This document shows, one piece after another, positions 43,984 to 56,240 of a stretch of 64,000 bases of DNA (position 1 is the first letter of the stretch; every line of letters begins with the position of its first letter). The stretch covers positions 62,001-126,000 of the forward strand of contig NW_021163112.1 of assembly GCF_004324835.1 (NCBI RefSeq). Direction: 5' to 3'. Below the pieces are notes generated by a model. The model had not been told where the DNA came from and made no database searches. It worked only from the letters and a program-made list of their open reading frames with translations. Both the position numbers and the translations under genes were made by a program. Source of the DNA: Dendronephthya gigantea. Lineage: Eukaryota; Cnidaria; Anthozoa; Malacalcyonacea; Nephtheidae.

Positions 43984-46465
43984 GCTAGCCGTATAAATAG
44001 TCTGTGCTAACGTATTTAGTTGCCGGTATAAAATATCGTATCGTTTTGACCCGTCTAAGTTTCATGATTATATTGAACGTGTTTTAAAAAAGGATTCTTT
44101 TCACTTATTTGCATTCACATTGTGGCATTCATGGCGTTTTTACGGGTTTAATATTGACGATGTTGACCCTTAGAGCTGGTTGCATTATGTAATTTTGTAT
44201 ATGTCTCACACCCACGACGCCGCTTCGTGATGCAAATGAAATAGCAGCGGAAACCTGCCATTTTTAGTTCAAAACTGAGAGTTGAACCCTTCCTATAGGT
44301 GAGGTCGACAATATTAAAGGAAATAACACTATATATTTTTTTTATTTTGAAATAAAGATTACCTATAATACTTTAAACCTGTGCAATAATACCGACAGTC
44401 TAAAAGCAACTTTTCCCGCCGAAATTCGCAATTGTTTACCACTATAATATTGTATTTTATCCGCCATTTTGGGATATGCCAACGGGAAGAACGGAAAAAA
44501 ACAATCCAGAAACCTATAATTTGTAGTCTAAAGAGCAGTTTTAGGAAAAATATATATCTCGTTTCGTTTACGACATCGTAGGACATTTCGTTTCGTTTAT
44601 GAAATCTTTCTCGTCTGGTTTTAACCATATTTTGGGTTTCCGATGATGTCAATCTTCGGATTATATTTTGTTTTGAAACTGATATCATATTACCACGGCA
44701 AACAATTTTAAATATTAGATTTAAGTGGCATGGGCATGGCACAAAACAAGTAAAACAGCAAGTTCGATAAATATAGTGTGTCTCATTCAAAAAAAACACT
44801 TCAAAATACTGTAGCCTTGTAGGACTAGCAATATATGTTTGAGGATTGGGGAATGATACTTGTTATTTTACCAAGCTTTACTTGCCATTTTAAAACTCTT
44901 GGAATCGTCAAGAACGACAAGAAGATAAGAACAAGACATAGCTTCAAAGTTCAAAATGATAAAAATACTTCGCTAGGATTATTTGATCTGATCAAACAAG
45001 AAAAACAAACCCCGACAATTTTCTTAATTGCATGCAATATCATGCACGTTTGAAATAATAAGTTGCCATTTCAAATGCTTAGTATATATCTTTTTTATTT
45101 TGTTTGTAATTACTGAGGATTCTACTGTGTTTAAATATCTGTTTTATTGTTTCGTGGTTGGTGATAGTTGCTATCTCGAAAGTAATATTGTATGATTTAA
45201 GAAAATACAAGTCCAGATGAAAGTTACAACAGGTTCTGTCACACGGGAGAAACCCAGAAAGGGGACACGTCACAGACACAGACACAGGATGTCTATTTCT
45301 TGTTTTTTTCTTCTAAAGACATGACACCGTAAGTTCGTAACGGTTGTCAAACCATCCTCTTTGTTTGCAAGCTCACCGCCCTCCACACAAGAGCATTTAT
45401 TTCGATGCGTGACCTATTTGTGAACTAGAAAATTCTGCGTGACTCTCCCAATGTAAAGTTTAAGGGTTTGACAGACACCATATTTGACCAGCTGCAAATT
45501 AGGCATGCTCTGCATGAATCAGGGAGCATGTTGTAACTTGTAACGATGGGTAACAACTATTGTGTGGTCACGAAAGGTCATGAACCCCCTGGAACTTCCT
45601 GCGAAGCATATAGACGCAGTGTAGACAAAGGGATTTGATATTGTGCCATAACAGAGCACATGCTCTCAATTTCAATTTGCTACTTGACTGTGTGGATCAT
45701 GAATTGTGTTCATATATGTTCGGTCTAATTTACAATCAAATGACGGCTGTTTTAAATTTGAACTCACAACGTCCCAGTTTATACTGTTTATAGAAATGAC
45801 AAAATACACAATGGCAAATTCAAATTGACAGCTCAATGGCAGTGCGACTGTATTTACTTATTTAAATAAAATAAATAACAATTAAGAAAATAGTCGCATA
45901 GCAAAATTATACATCTTAAACTAGTTTTGATGATTATCATATAGAGTTCACAGTATTCAACCGGTCACACAAAATGTTTGCCTGAAATATTTTCAATATT
46001 TTACTGGGAATTCATGGCGGGAATTCTTTATTGTTCGAAGACTATGCAAGAACTCAAAAACCCTGCAATTTTCTGCTGTTTAAATCGCTCTAACTTTGAC
46101 ATGCAACCGTTCGGTAGAAATAATTATATTTGCATTTTGTATTTGTGATTTCCGCTAGGATCGCCTTGTTATGGAATCTACAAATTGCTATCTAAACAAG
46201 ATTTTAACACCTTTTATGTAATGAAGTTAAAATCATGAAATAGCTACAAAAACGGGAAGCCTAGTTGTTAGTTTGCTGTAGGAATCTAAAGCCAGTCTAC
46301 AGGTAGAGACTACCTAGGTAGAGACTACATATACTAGGGTAGAGACTACATATATATTAAGCCGAAACTATCAATCTTCGTATTTAAAATCTCTCCGCTC
46401 TTTCACGCTTAAATAAATAAATTGATTGCTATACATTTCTAGGCTAATAAGTAATAAGTACTTAC
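43984..46465. other. Non-coding stretch
   Basis: AT-rich, with no exon or known repeat that I can support on either strand. Any later exons of the minus-strand gene beginning at 46508 should lie here or further left. Short gtagagactac repeats occur near 46310-46355. Confidence 0.45.
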
Positions 46466-46508
46466 CCATAACGATCAAAAACGCGAGCTTAATTCCTTTG
46501 CAAAACAT
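46466..46508 (-). CDS. Isolated signal-peptide exon of an unidentified gene
   Basis: On the minus strand ATG at 46508 opens 14 codons (MFCKGIKLAFLIVM) plus one base, followed by a consensus donor gtaagt. A basic start and hydrophobic core ending in a phase-1 donor is the pattern of both Ig genes nearby, so this may be the first exon of another Ig-type secreted or receptor gene. No downstream partner exon was found, and chance cannot be excluded. Confidence 0.4.
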
Positions 46509-46999
46509 TTTGAACACAGTGCTGATTGTGTGCTTGTTTGATCTGTCTTGACGGTGGATTATGAGTTGTTGACATGGGATTATGCGGTTTTCTCAACGCC
46601 CAGATGTCACTACGTATATAGTGCGGGGAATAGGTTTCAAATTACAGCGCGCGTCTTGTAAACTGATTTGCATATTCTGCAATACGATAATGCATGCGCT
46701 TGCAAAGTTACAACACTGATGTTTTTCGTTGGAATACGGTTGCATTTTGACGATTTATATTTGACAGTAAATTATGGTACTCTGCCGTGACATTGCCGTT
46801 AATTTAGCAATATTCGTTTGCTAATTTCCCAAGCAAGTTCTCCTGAAACCTGCAAGTTACAAGTTGTTACGGGAACCACCAAGTATTTTTATGAAATTCA
46901 TAAGAACAGTAACTCCGAAAATTTTTTTCTAGCTTTAGTGAATCTACGTTTGACGTTTGGACTATATTTCAGTCATCATCAGGACATATGTTCATCAGG

Positions 47000-47484
47000 T
47001 GTTTCGTCGGAACCAAGACGACCGGTTAGCAAGTAATCTCAGACATTAAACCAAAGAAGTCTCGCAAATCGCATTATAAATTATATAATAACAATTCGAT
47101 CTAAATAGAGCAAATTAATACAAAGAAATATTAAAGTAAACATGCATATAAGCCTATAAATGTTCGCACGTGTGGCGTATAAATTACCCATACAATGCAT
47201 AAATTCTGCGTAAACAAACTAGAATATAAAGTCAATGTCTTACTTCTGTGGCGAGATCCTTTAGCTGTCTATTTCATCGTTTATCGTTCAGGTTAGCCCG
47301 TCTTTCTTTCATTTACTTATTTAACAAAACATGCGTTATATTTACACCTTTTCCGTCTCGCTGTGCGTCTATATGCTAATGCTATGATTGCTATTTGATA
47401 CCTAATATTGTCATCATAGTTTCAAAGTTCAATTATAATGAGTTCCATTCGTGTCTACGCACGTGTATATAAACTGTCAATCCA
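47000..47484 (-). repeat. 3' LTR of the BEL/Pao element
   Basis: 485 bp, TG...CA ends, direct repeat of 52951-53482. Confidence 0.95.
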
Positions 47485-50400
47485 CTCTCCCCCCCGATGA
47501 GGACTCTTCCTCATCACTTAATGTTACTAATTGTGAGTTACTTATCTTCATATCCTTCTGCAGGGTACAGTACTGCGACTTTTGTAATAGGTCTTTCGTA
47601 GTGCGATGTGGATGTCTTCACCTTAACGTTACGAATTCGTCCGTCATTTCCAGGATATACATTAACAATTCTGCCCGTAGTCCAGTTTCCACGAATCGCA
47701 TTCGTATCTTGAACCACGACGATGTCATCCACTCGTACATTTCTTTTTTCAGTAGTCCATTTCTTTCTGGGAACTAAGGTGGGAAATACATCTCTGCTCC
47801 AACGCTTCCAAAAACTATCGATGATCTTCTGGACAAATTCAACACGATGTTGAGGATTCTTCGTTTCTCTGAATGGCCCTTGTGGTACCATTGTTGATGC
47901 TCGACCAAGTAAAATGTCGTTTGGACAAAGGAAAGAACCGTCATCTGGATCATTGGGGATCCTTCCAATAGGACGCTGATTAATCAGGTTACTAACTTCC
48001 AGCAAGCATGTGTACAGCTCGAACGGAGCCAAAATTTGTTCACCAATCGCGATCTTTAATGCTTTCTTCGAACTCTTGACAAGAGCCTCAGCACAACCGT
48101 TATGATGTGGTGCTGCAGGAGTAATAAATCTCCACTCCATTCCTTTCTCGGCGCTGAATTCCTTCAACTCTTTCTCGTTCCATCCTTCTATCATTTCTCG
48201 GAGTTCACGTTGAGCTCCCACCAGCTGCGTCCCGTTGTCACTGATCATCAGAGCCGGTTGTCCACGGATTGCGAAAAATCGACGTAAGGTTTGCAAGAAT
48301 TCCATAGCGGAATAGTCCACTGCGATTTCCAGGTGTACGGCACGAGTATTCAGACATGTAAACAGTACGCCATAGTGTTTGGTTGTTTTGTTTCGGCCAA
48401 TTTTAACTTGGTAAGGACCGAAGTAATCGCATGCCGTGCGATGAAAGGGTGGTGTGAATGGCTCCAGTCGGGTAATTGGTAGGTCTGACATGAACTGCTC
48501 CTCGGTTTTGGCTTGGATTCGGCGACAACATACGCATCGGAACTTTATTGACTTGGCAAGATCATGACATCGGATAATCCAAAACTTTTTCTTGATCTTT
48601 GCAACGGTTGTTGCAACTCCTGAGTGGCCGTTTCGATGGAAGTTACGAGTGATCAGCAGGGATATCCAGTGTTCACGTGGGAGTAAAACTGGATGTTTGG
48701 CATCGTACGAGATTACGGCTTCGCTTACTCGACCTCCGACTCTGATAACTCCGTTGTCATCGGTAAACGGGGTGAGTCCTTTCAGTTCTCCCTTTTTCAG
48801 GCGATCATGAAGTGACTTCTGACTTTGTTTGACCCAATACAACTCGGCATCTTCTAACTCCTTTGCTGAGATTGATCTATCATCTGAGGTGTCTTTCGGT
48901 CGGGTCGTTTCTGTGTTGTCTTTGTTTTGATGCTTGTTTCGTAGCGTGTTGATGAACCGTAACACATAGGCTGTGACTCGGATAAGTTTCCCCCAACTGG
49001 AAAACTTCTTGCACGGAATGACTTCTGGCGATTGGGTTACTTGAAAGACAGGTTGAACTTTTCGACGTTCAGACTGATCGATATCCACGCTTTTAGTGAT
49101 GGTAGCAGAAGACGACTCGCTCGGCCATTCTTCCTCCGGTAACTTCAGAAACTCGGGGCCATACTTCCATCTGCCTGTCAGTTGCAGAGCAGGTATTCCT
49201 CGCGACACATCATCAGCGACATTTAGCTCTCCAGGAACGTGTCTCCACTGATCTGGTTCAGACTTGCTCTGGATTTCGGCAATTCGGGCTGAAACGAACG
49301 GCTTAAACTCTCTGGGTTGGTTACGGATCCATGAAAGAACAATGTGGCTGTCAGAGAAGAAAATTATCTTCACAAACTTCATTCGAGACTCTTCGAGAAT
49401 AGAACAACATAATCGTGTCGCCAGGACAGCTGCTTGTAGCTCTAAACGAGGTATGGTCAGCGACTTCAGTGGGGCTACTCTTGACTTTGCTGCGATGAAC
49501 CTGGTTACAAAGGTGTTGTTTTCTGTCTCCCATCTGATGTAAGCACATGCTCCGAAGGCTTCAATCGATGCGTCCGAGAAAATGCATAGTACTGGCGCTC
49601 CGATCACGGAATCTGGCGTAAGAGACCTTTCGAAGGTGACGTTGTTCAGGTCGTTCATCTCTTGGAAGAATCGTATCCACGTTATTTGGAGATTCGGCGG
49701 CAATTCATCATCCCATTGTAGTCCTTCTAACCACAGTTTTTGCATCTCTATTTTGGCGCGAATCAGGAAAGCTGCAGCTACTCCTAGAGGATCGTAGATC
49801 CGAGCTACTTGGCTTAGTATTGCTCTCTTCGTAAGTTTAACTAGTTCAGGAGGAATCACTTTGAACCCAAAAACGTCGTCGTGGTGGTTCCAGACAGTTC
49901 CCAAAACTTTCTCTTCAACTGGGCCTTGTAGGAGCTTTAATTCCAATTCACTTTTTTCAATAACGCTTTCATCATTCTTCTTTAATGACCGGTTTGAGAG
50001 CCAACACTTCACGTTAAAACCACCGTTGCGAAGGATTTCGTCAATCTCTGCTGTTATTTTTCTTGCTTGATTTTCAGAATGGACCGAATCGCATATGTCG
50101 TCCATGTAAGTATTCTTCTTTAAGACTTCAGCAGCTGCAGGGTAGCGTTTTTCTCCTTCTTCAGCAGTCTTTTGCAGCGCGGTCTGTGCCATGGCTGGGG
50201 CTGGTTTGTCACCAAATGTCAAGACTGTTTTGACATAAACATCAGGTTCTCGATCCGTATCCATGTTTCTCCACAGGTATCGGTGAACATGTTGATCTCT
50301 TTCCGGGATTAGGATTCTGTGATACATCTTGGATATATCCGCGTTGATAGCCACTTCATTTTCTCGAAATCGTAGGAGAACTCCAAACAGATTATTTAGT

Positions 50401-52950
50401 AAATCGGGTCCTTTCATCCAGTAATCATTTAAGCGGTGCCCTTTATACGATGCTGAGGAATTGAAAACAATTCGGATGGGGGTGCTCTTCTTCTCGGGTC
50501 TGACTACCTCATGGTGGGATATGTAGTGGGTTGGTCCCTTGTATGACTTTAATTCTTCACTTGATAATTTTCGAGAGAAGTTCATTTCACTCATTTCCCT
50601 CATCTGCTTGTCATACGCTTCTGCATGATCTGGGTTCTTGGCTAATCGACGCTCGGTTGTTTCCAATTTCTTCTCCGCTTGGCTTCTGTTATCCGGTAAT
50701 TCAGATGCATCTTTGACCCAGGGGTATGAAACTAACCATTTATTACCAATCTTTTTGCAGGATTGTTCTATAATCTTGGCTTCGTAGGCTTCAACTGGAC
50801 TTAACTTCTTGCTTTCACAAGAACACATATTCCCTTCCACGCCCATTGATTCGGTGGTCCAAAAGTCGGTCATATCGATGGGATTTGAACACTTGACATG
50901 GTAGACTTGACTGACGTCACACTTTTCAGACGTGGCTCCAAAGACAACCCATCCCAATGGCGAATATCTTGCAACAAGATTACCAGCTTCTTTTGTCTCA
51001 CCAGTGTGCAACTTCGGTTGATCAATTCCCAACAGGACATCTATTGGACCATTCTCTCTTCGTAATTTCTCTCTTTCAAGGTTGAAAGCTTCAGCTATGC
51101 CATCAAGTTTCATTCCGGAAATATCACCACTGATACTTGGGATTCCCACAGCTGCAATTGTGTGGATGGACTGGTTCTCGAGGGATCGAATTTGGAATCG
51201 ATACATCTTTGTTGACATCTCATTTTCTTCTCCTCCAACTTTCGCCATTGTTACTGTGACACTCTTGCCTTTGAGACCCAGCTCCTCAGCGACTGATGTC
51301 CGTATTAAACTGATTTGAGCACCAGTGTCTAGTAACATATTAGCCTGTTTCTTGACCTTCTGTGGTCCCAGGATTTCTGCCTGAATAGTCGGTAACATAG
51401 TCTCTCCGCTAGTAGTAACAGATGACACAGCAGATATGTTTAAAATATGCAATAGTGGATGATGGTAATGCTTGCACTGAACTCCGCTGATGGTCTCGCT
51501 GCACTGGCGCCTTCGAGAGCAGGTTGACATGTTGTGACCACGACCAGCTCGCTTCAGGCAGCTATAACAGGCATGGTTCTCCTTCACAACTTTCAGGCGG
51601 TCGCTAGCACTCTGGGCAAGGAACTTTTGGCATTGGTCGGTCCAATGTTCAGACGTTTTGCAGAACCAGCACTTATGGTTTGTTGGCTTCCCATCTTCTT
51701 TTCCAGTAACATGTCCAACATGCTTGGGTGACTGCCATGAGCTTCTTAATGGTGCCGTTGCTCTCATTCTCGACTTCATCTCACTTGTCATCCAGGAAAT
51801 TAACGACTCCAATGTGGCTTGACTCTTTGAACTCTCCAAATAGCGTGACCAGACTTTGCGATCGTCGGTAAACATTTTCTGTTCAATGATAGCCAGCATG
51901 TGGTTGTTATCCATGTCATTCTCCCGTCCTACTTCTCTAAGGGTGTTGAAACTCCGCTTTATTAAATGGACCAAGTCGCAAAACCGGGCATCTTCTCCGT
52001 CCTTTATTGGCTTAAACTTGGAGATATCGTGTGTGATGATGTCAGCAACAAATCGTGGATCTCCATACACGGAATCGAGATATTCCCATGCGGCATCATA
52101 GTCTTGACCAATTCCCTTGATCATTTCCAGCGGTTTTCCTTGGAGACTAGACCTCAGAATGGTTATTGCATCACGTTTACTGTATCTATTTTCCACCAAG
52201 TGCTTAAAGTCCGCTCTAAAAGTTCCAAATTCTCTGACGTCACCAGTGAATTTTGGCATCTTTGGCTTCTCAATTCGAAATAGGCTTTCTCCTTTGCTTA
52301 TATGAGTTGCTGTCTCCGCGGTGTTCTCAGTTGTGTTGAACGATGAATCATTAATAGATGTGCTGGGTTGTACAGGATGACTTTGGGTTTCTTGAGCTAC
52401 TGGTGCTGATATCTGGTTGTCTTGATTTTCTTCATTCGGTATCGATGCATGACTTTCTTCGCCGGCCGGGATTTCGTTAATTTGTTCTTCATTCGACAAG
52501 TTCTCTGCGGGAGTATTTACGCTTCCGGTTTCGACAGTATTTTGTTTCATCTCTGATATTTTCGTCTGTTGCTTTATATAATCTTGCGCGTCAATTTTTA
52601 AGCGCAGAAAGGTTTCCTGGCATTGTTCAATATATCGTTCTTCCTCATTGAACTGTTCGTCATCTTCGATTAGCATTGTCACTTCTTCGTGTTTGGCTTC
52701 CAGGTCGGCAAATGCGTGTTCATAATTATCAAGCGCCCTTTGAACCTCATCGGTCGAACGTTTCCCCTCGATTTGGACTATTATAACTTTCCCGAGCCGT
52801 GTTAATGCTGCTTTGCCGTTTCGTCGTTTCATCTTAGCTTTCTTAAAATCGTCGCAATTGCCGTCTTTCGATGTCATATTTTCCATTGTCGTTTTACAGT
52901 ATAATTCGTCTCAAATTCCTTCGAACCGTGGTTAGCAAGAAATCGAATAG

Positions 52951-53482
52951 TGTTTCGTCGGAACCAAGACGACCGGTTAGCAAGTAATCTCAGACATTAA
53001 ACCAAAGAAGTCTCGCAAATCGCATTATAAATTATATAATAACAATTCGATCTAAATAGAGCAAATTAATACAAAGAAATATTAAAGTAAACATGCATAT
53101 AAGCCTATAAATGTTCGCACGTGTGGCGTATAAATTACCCATACAATGCATAAATTCTGCGTAAACAAACTAGAATATAAAGTCAATGTCTTACTTCTGT
53201 GGCGAGATCCTTTAGCTGTCTATTTCATCGTTTATCGTTCAGGTTAGCCCGTCTTTCTTTCATTTACTTATTTAACAAAACATGCGTTATATTTACACCT
53301 TTTCCGTCTCGCTGTGCGTCTATATGCTAATGCTATGATTGCTATTTGATACCTAATATTGTCATCATAGTTTCAAAGTTCAATTATAATGAGTTCCATT
53401 CGTGTCTACGCACGTGTATATAAACTGTCAATCCAATGAGTTCCATTCGTGTCTACGCACGTGTATATAAACTGTCAATCCA
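52951..53482 (-). repeat. 5' LTR of the BEL/Pao element
   Basis: 532 bp. It is longer than its partner because a 47-bp segment (from atgagttccattcgtgtcta to caatcca) is present twice. Confidence 0.95.
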
Positions 53483-53487
53483 TCAGG

Positions 53488-54131
53488 TATTGTATACATC
53501 TGTCCTTATGATGACTAAATAAAGTCTAAACGTGAACTTGTTAATAATTTACAAGTTGTAATTCGTTGATTTAAATATTTTCGAGGCATATTTTCCATCA
53601 TGAATGATTCATATATGGTCAATATATACCCAATATATTTGCGGTTCTTTTGTTTGTCCGATTATGAAATTGTCAACTTGCAACTTGCACGTTCTTGTTG
53701 AACTGGTTGTGGCAGTAGACCTTTCTCATAATGACGCAGAAAGTCTGATGTAACGCGAAGTTTGATTGGCTCCTCAAAACAAACGAGCGAATCAAACTTC
53801 GTGTAACATCAAACTTACCGCGCTCACGTCATCATGACAATGTCTTTTTTATATAGAAAGAATATCGCCATATTTATATTTCATTGTGGGGAATGGAGAC
53901 CTAATTCAACTGTAAATGTGGAATGAAACAGCATACAAATCCTTTTCCCATGATGGAGAATAGGTATCAGCACTGAACCCTCTTGGTCCTAAGTAGCAAG
54001 GAGAGCCCCCCATTCCTGATCAAGTTACAAACACATATATTCAATGCTTTTTTTCTAGCTTATTTCACAACTACAAACTAACAAATACATTTGAAAAATT
54101 TTCACTGAAAGAACAATATTCAGCTTAGGTT
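53488..54131. other. Region between the BEL element and DBR1
   Basis: Contains a foldback element (53724-53840) and the expected DBR1 3' UTR. No other gene is seen. Confidence 0.5.
53724..53840. mobile_element. Foldback element (MITE-like)
   Basis: Arms of about 50 bp: gcgaagtttgattggctc is answered by gagcgaatcaaacttcg across a short loop, and outer parts (tctcataatgacg versus cgtcatcatgaca) also pair imperfectly. No ORF. Confidence 0.7.
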
Positions 54132-55775
54132 TCAAGGTTTTTCTTCATCAGAATCCTCAGTAGTTGAATACATGTTCTGATTTCTTCTCACAAGCTTAAA
54201 CATCTTTTGTGGAGGTTCAGAGTCTGATCTTCTCCCCTCAATCTTTGCCACCTCTTCCTCTTTCCCATTAGTTTCGGGCTCCTTGGCAAGCGATGAACAA
54301 GGATCAAGTTTTGGTGGCAATGGTACTGGAAAATCACTAAACTGGGACTCGGTTTCCTTACAGTCATCTGCGAAACCAATTTCATCTGGATTGCTCGAGG
54401 GTAGTGCAACTTGCGCAGGTGTGTGCAATGGTGCTGGTAGGCAAACTGCAAGGTTATCACTTGGCTTGTCTTCATCACTTACAATTATTATGATCTCATC
54501 TGGATTTTCAGATGAAACCTTTCCTCTCCCACTTTCTGTGTGGGGCAGCGATGCTTGAATGCTACTGGGGTAATTGCTGGCCTCTAGATCATCACCCTCT
54601 CCCTCATCACTTAAACTAATTTCATCGGGATTTTTATCCCCAGAAACATCTGTAGCCCAAAATGGATTCCTGATTCTCAACCTCTGGCAAAAAGTATCAG
54701 TTTGTGGATTTTTCCCTGCTGTCACTTGAACATGCTTCTGGTGTCTATCAGGGTTGTACAAAGGGACATTTTGGGTGAAATTTTCTGGGATTCTCAAGTC
54801 CCCTTCAAACAACTCTTGTACTGCCTTAATTGCCTCAACATTTGGCTTGAGGGACGTCACAATGGACTCTCTAAAAGGCAGTTTTGTGTTCCCTGGTTCA
54901 GTGTTGAATAAAGGAAGCGTTGATTTAGTTATTGCTAACCATTCTGGGTCATAGGACAACTCCATTGGTCCCTTAGGTGGGCCCACATCGATAACCTCTA
55001 GGTATTTGCGCCGAGGCAAGCATTTGTCTAATGCTAAAAAGTTTGTTACTTTCCCAGTCTGACTATGGGTAACTTGGGCGGGAAATCGGCAATGCAGGTG
55101 TGCAGAAAACCAAAAATCTGGTTGCAGGGACTTTAACACCTCCTGGGCTGCATAACTGCCCAGGGTGTCATTCTCAATTTCCGGACGTAGAAATCCTTTC
55201 CAGCGGTATAGCTCATTAAGGTTGCCATAGTGATAAACACCTTTTGGCCAATCATGTGACATTGCGATATCCACAGGTCTCGTCAATAGCTTCAGCTTAA
55301 AAACGTCCAGGCTTCGGACATGATAAATGCTACGAACAGTTCCCTGGTCAAATGGCGGGGCTTCATAATGACCTTTGTTGTAATCATGCGACTTAAATAT
55401 CCCAGATAACCCAGCAATCCTGAAGCCACCAAAATTGACAACCCCAGAGTAACCAAGGTAGTATATGTTGGGTGCAACCCAGCCGCCAAAGGGTAATTCC
55501 CACAAATGGTTCGAGGCTTCGTGGTTACCGCCAATAAAAATTGTTAAAATTGGCGCCTTTTTCTCGCCGCTATAATACTTATAGAAGCTGCACATTTCCC
55601 TGTACTTCAGAGGTACCGCCATGCAGGCCAAATCGACCTCATTCCGAACAGCCTGGAAATCACCACAGCAAAGCAACAAATCTATCTTAATGTTGTCTCT
55701 ACGTTGAATGTTTTCTAGAGCAGAATAAATTGTCTCCAATTCGCCATGGGCACAGCCTTCCACCGCGATTTTCAT
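54132..55775 (-). CDS. DBR1: DBR1, intron lariat debranching enzyme (intronless)
   Basis: A 547-residue metallophosphoesterase that cleaves the 2'-5' bond of excised intron lariats in the nucleus so the introns can be degraded. Start ATG 55775 gives MKIAVEGCAHGELE, matching the family's N-terminus. The metal- and substrate-binding residues are present at the human positions: Cys8, His10, Asp39 (CCGDFQA), Asn84 and His85 (GNHEASNH), His174 (SHDWP), His226 and His228 (SAHLH). Conserved blocks FGGWVAPNIYYLG and IFKSHDYNKGHYE follow the family. The C-terminal third is acidic and disordered and contains three NPDEI motifs, one running into an IIIIVSDED stretch like a SUMO-interaction motif. It ends with the conserved basic-acidic tail (KLVRRNQNMYSTTEDSDEE). 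Unlike other host genes here apart from the RNase L-like gene, the coding region has no intron. It shares a 465-bp divergent promoter region with the LOTUS/Tudor gene. Confidence 0.97.
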   Translation of the reverse strand: MKIAVEGCAHGELETIYSALENIQRRDNIKIDLLLCCGDFQAVRNEVDLACMAVPLKYREMCSFYKYYSGEKKAPILTIFIGGNHEASNHLWELPFGGWVAPNIYYLGYSGVVNFGGFRIAGLSGIFKSHDYNKGHYEAPPFDQGTVRSIYHVRSLDVFKLKLLTRPVDIAMSHDWPKGVYHYGNLNELYRWKGFLRPEIENDTLGSYAAQEVLKSLQPDFWFSAHLHCRFPAQVTHSQTGKVTNFLALDKCLPRRKYLEVIDVGPPKGPMELSYDPEWLAITKSTLPLFNTEPGNTKLPFRESIVTSLKPNVEAIKAVQELFEGDLRIPENFTQNVPLYNPDRHQKHVQVTAGKNPQTDTFCQRLRIRNPFWATDVSGDKNPDEISLSDEGEGDDLEASNYPSSIQASLPHTESGRGKVSSENPDEIIIIVSDEDKPSDNLAVCLPAPLHTPAQVALPSSNPDEIGFADDCKETESQFSDFPVPLPPKLDPCSSLAKEPETNGKEEEVAKIEGRRSDSEPPQKMFKLVRRNQNMYSTTEDSDEEKP

Positions 55776-56240
55776 GTTGAAATTTCTCGCAGTAAAACAG
55801 GGAAAAAACTCAATCTTTGTTTCAAATTTTTCAGCTCATCCGATTCGCAAATTCGATGTTGCTCTCCAAACGCAAAAAATCTCGCATCAGAATTGACGGA
55901 TTACCGTCATTTTCGAGCCGATGGACATCAACATATATAGAATATAGAATATAGACCAATTGCATGTTAGACTAATTCATATCTTCGCAAAAAAGTATAT
56001 TTTTGGAAGATGTATACTAAGATTAGTGGAATTGTAAAGTCTGGAAGGAAAATGCTGTTAAATATGAGAAGTACATTTTGCACCATGTAGTAACATTTCA
56101 AACACGAAGCGTAAAGACATGTACGATTACGATTACATTAAGTATCTCAAAATACCGCTAACAATTGTAATGTTATGCTTGTGGGCTCGTTTCTTCCTCA
56201 TGCGTTTAGAATTAAATTAGAAAATAGAGAAAATAGAAAT
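55776..56240. promoter_or_regulatory. Divergent promoter interval, DBR1 and LOTUS/Tudor gene
   Basis: The 465 bp between two start codons facing away from each other. It must hold both 5' UTRs and core promoters. No TATA box, CRE or other motif stands out. An upstream in-frame ATG at 56175 would extend the Tudor protein by 22 residues; the ATG at 56241 is preferred. Confidence 0.5.

Larger units (their letters stand above)
47000..53482 (-). mobile_element. BEL/Pao LTR retroelement, looks whole
   Basis: LTRs at 47000-47484 and 52951-53482 begin tgtttcgtcg and end caatcca. Both sides are flanked by tcagg (46995-46999 and 53483-53487), a 5-bp target duplication typical of the family. The two LTRs look almost identical apart from a 47-bp tandem duplication at the outer end of the right LTR. 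One long frame on the minus strand (52886-47538, 1782 codons) carries, in order, a gag-like region with CCHC-type cysteines, an aspartic protease (LLDTGAQISLI), reverse transcriptase (NTYMDDICDS), RNase H, an integrase with HHNGCAEALV, and a C-terminal BEL-type domain. The element appears recent. It lies between the isolated signal exon and DBR1. Confidence 0.96.

Noticed and set aside
44359-44799. 146-codon minus-strand ORF
   Set aside because: No homology recognised, composition like AT-rich background, and no splice sites in phase with the signal-peptide exon at 46508.
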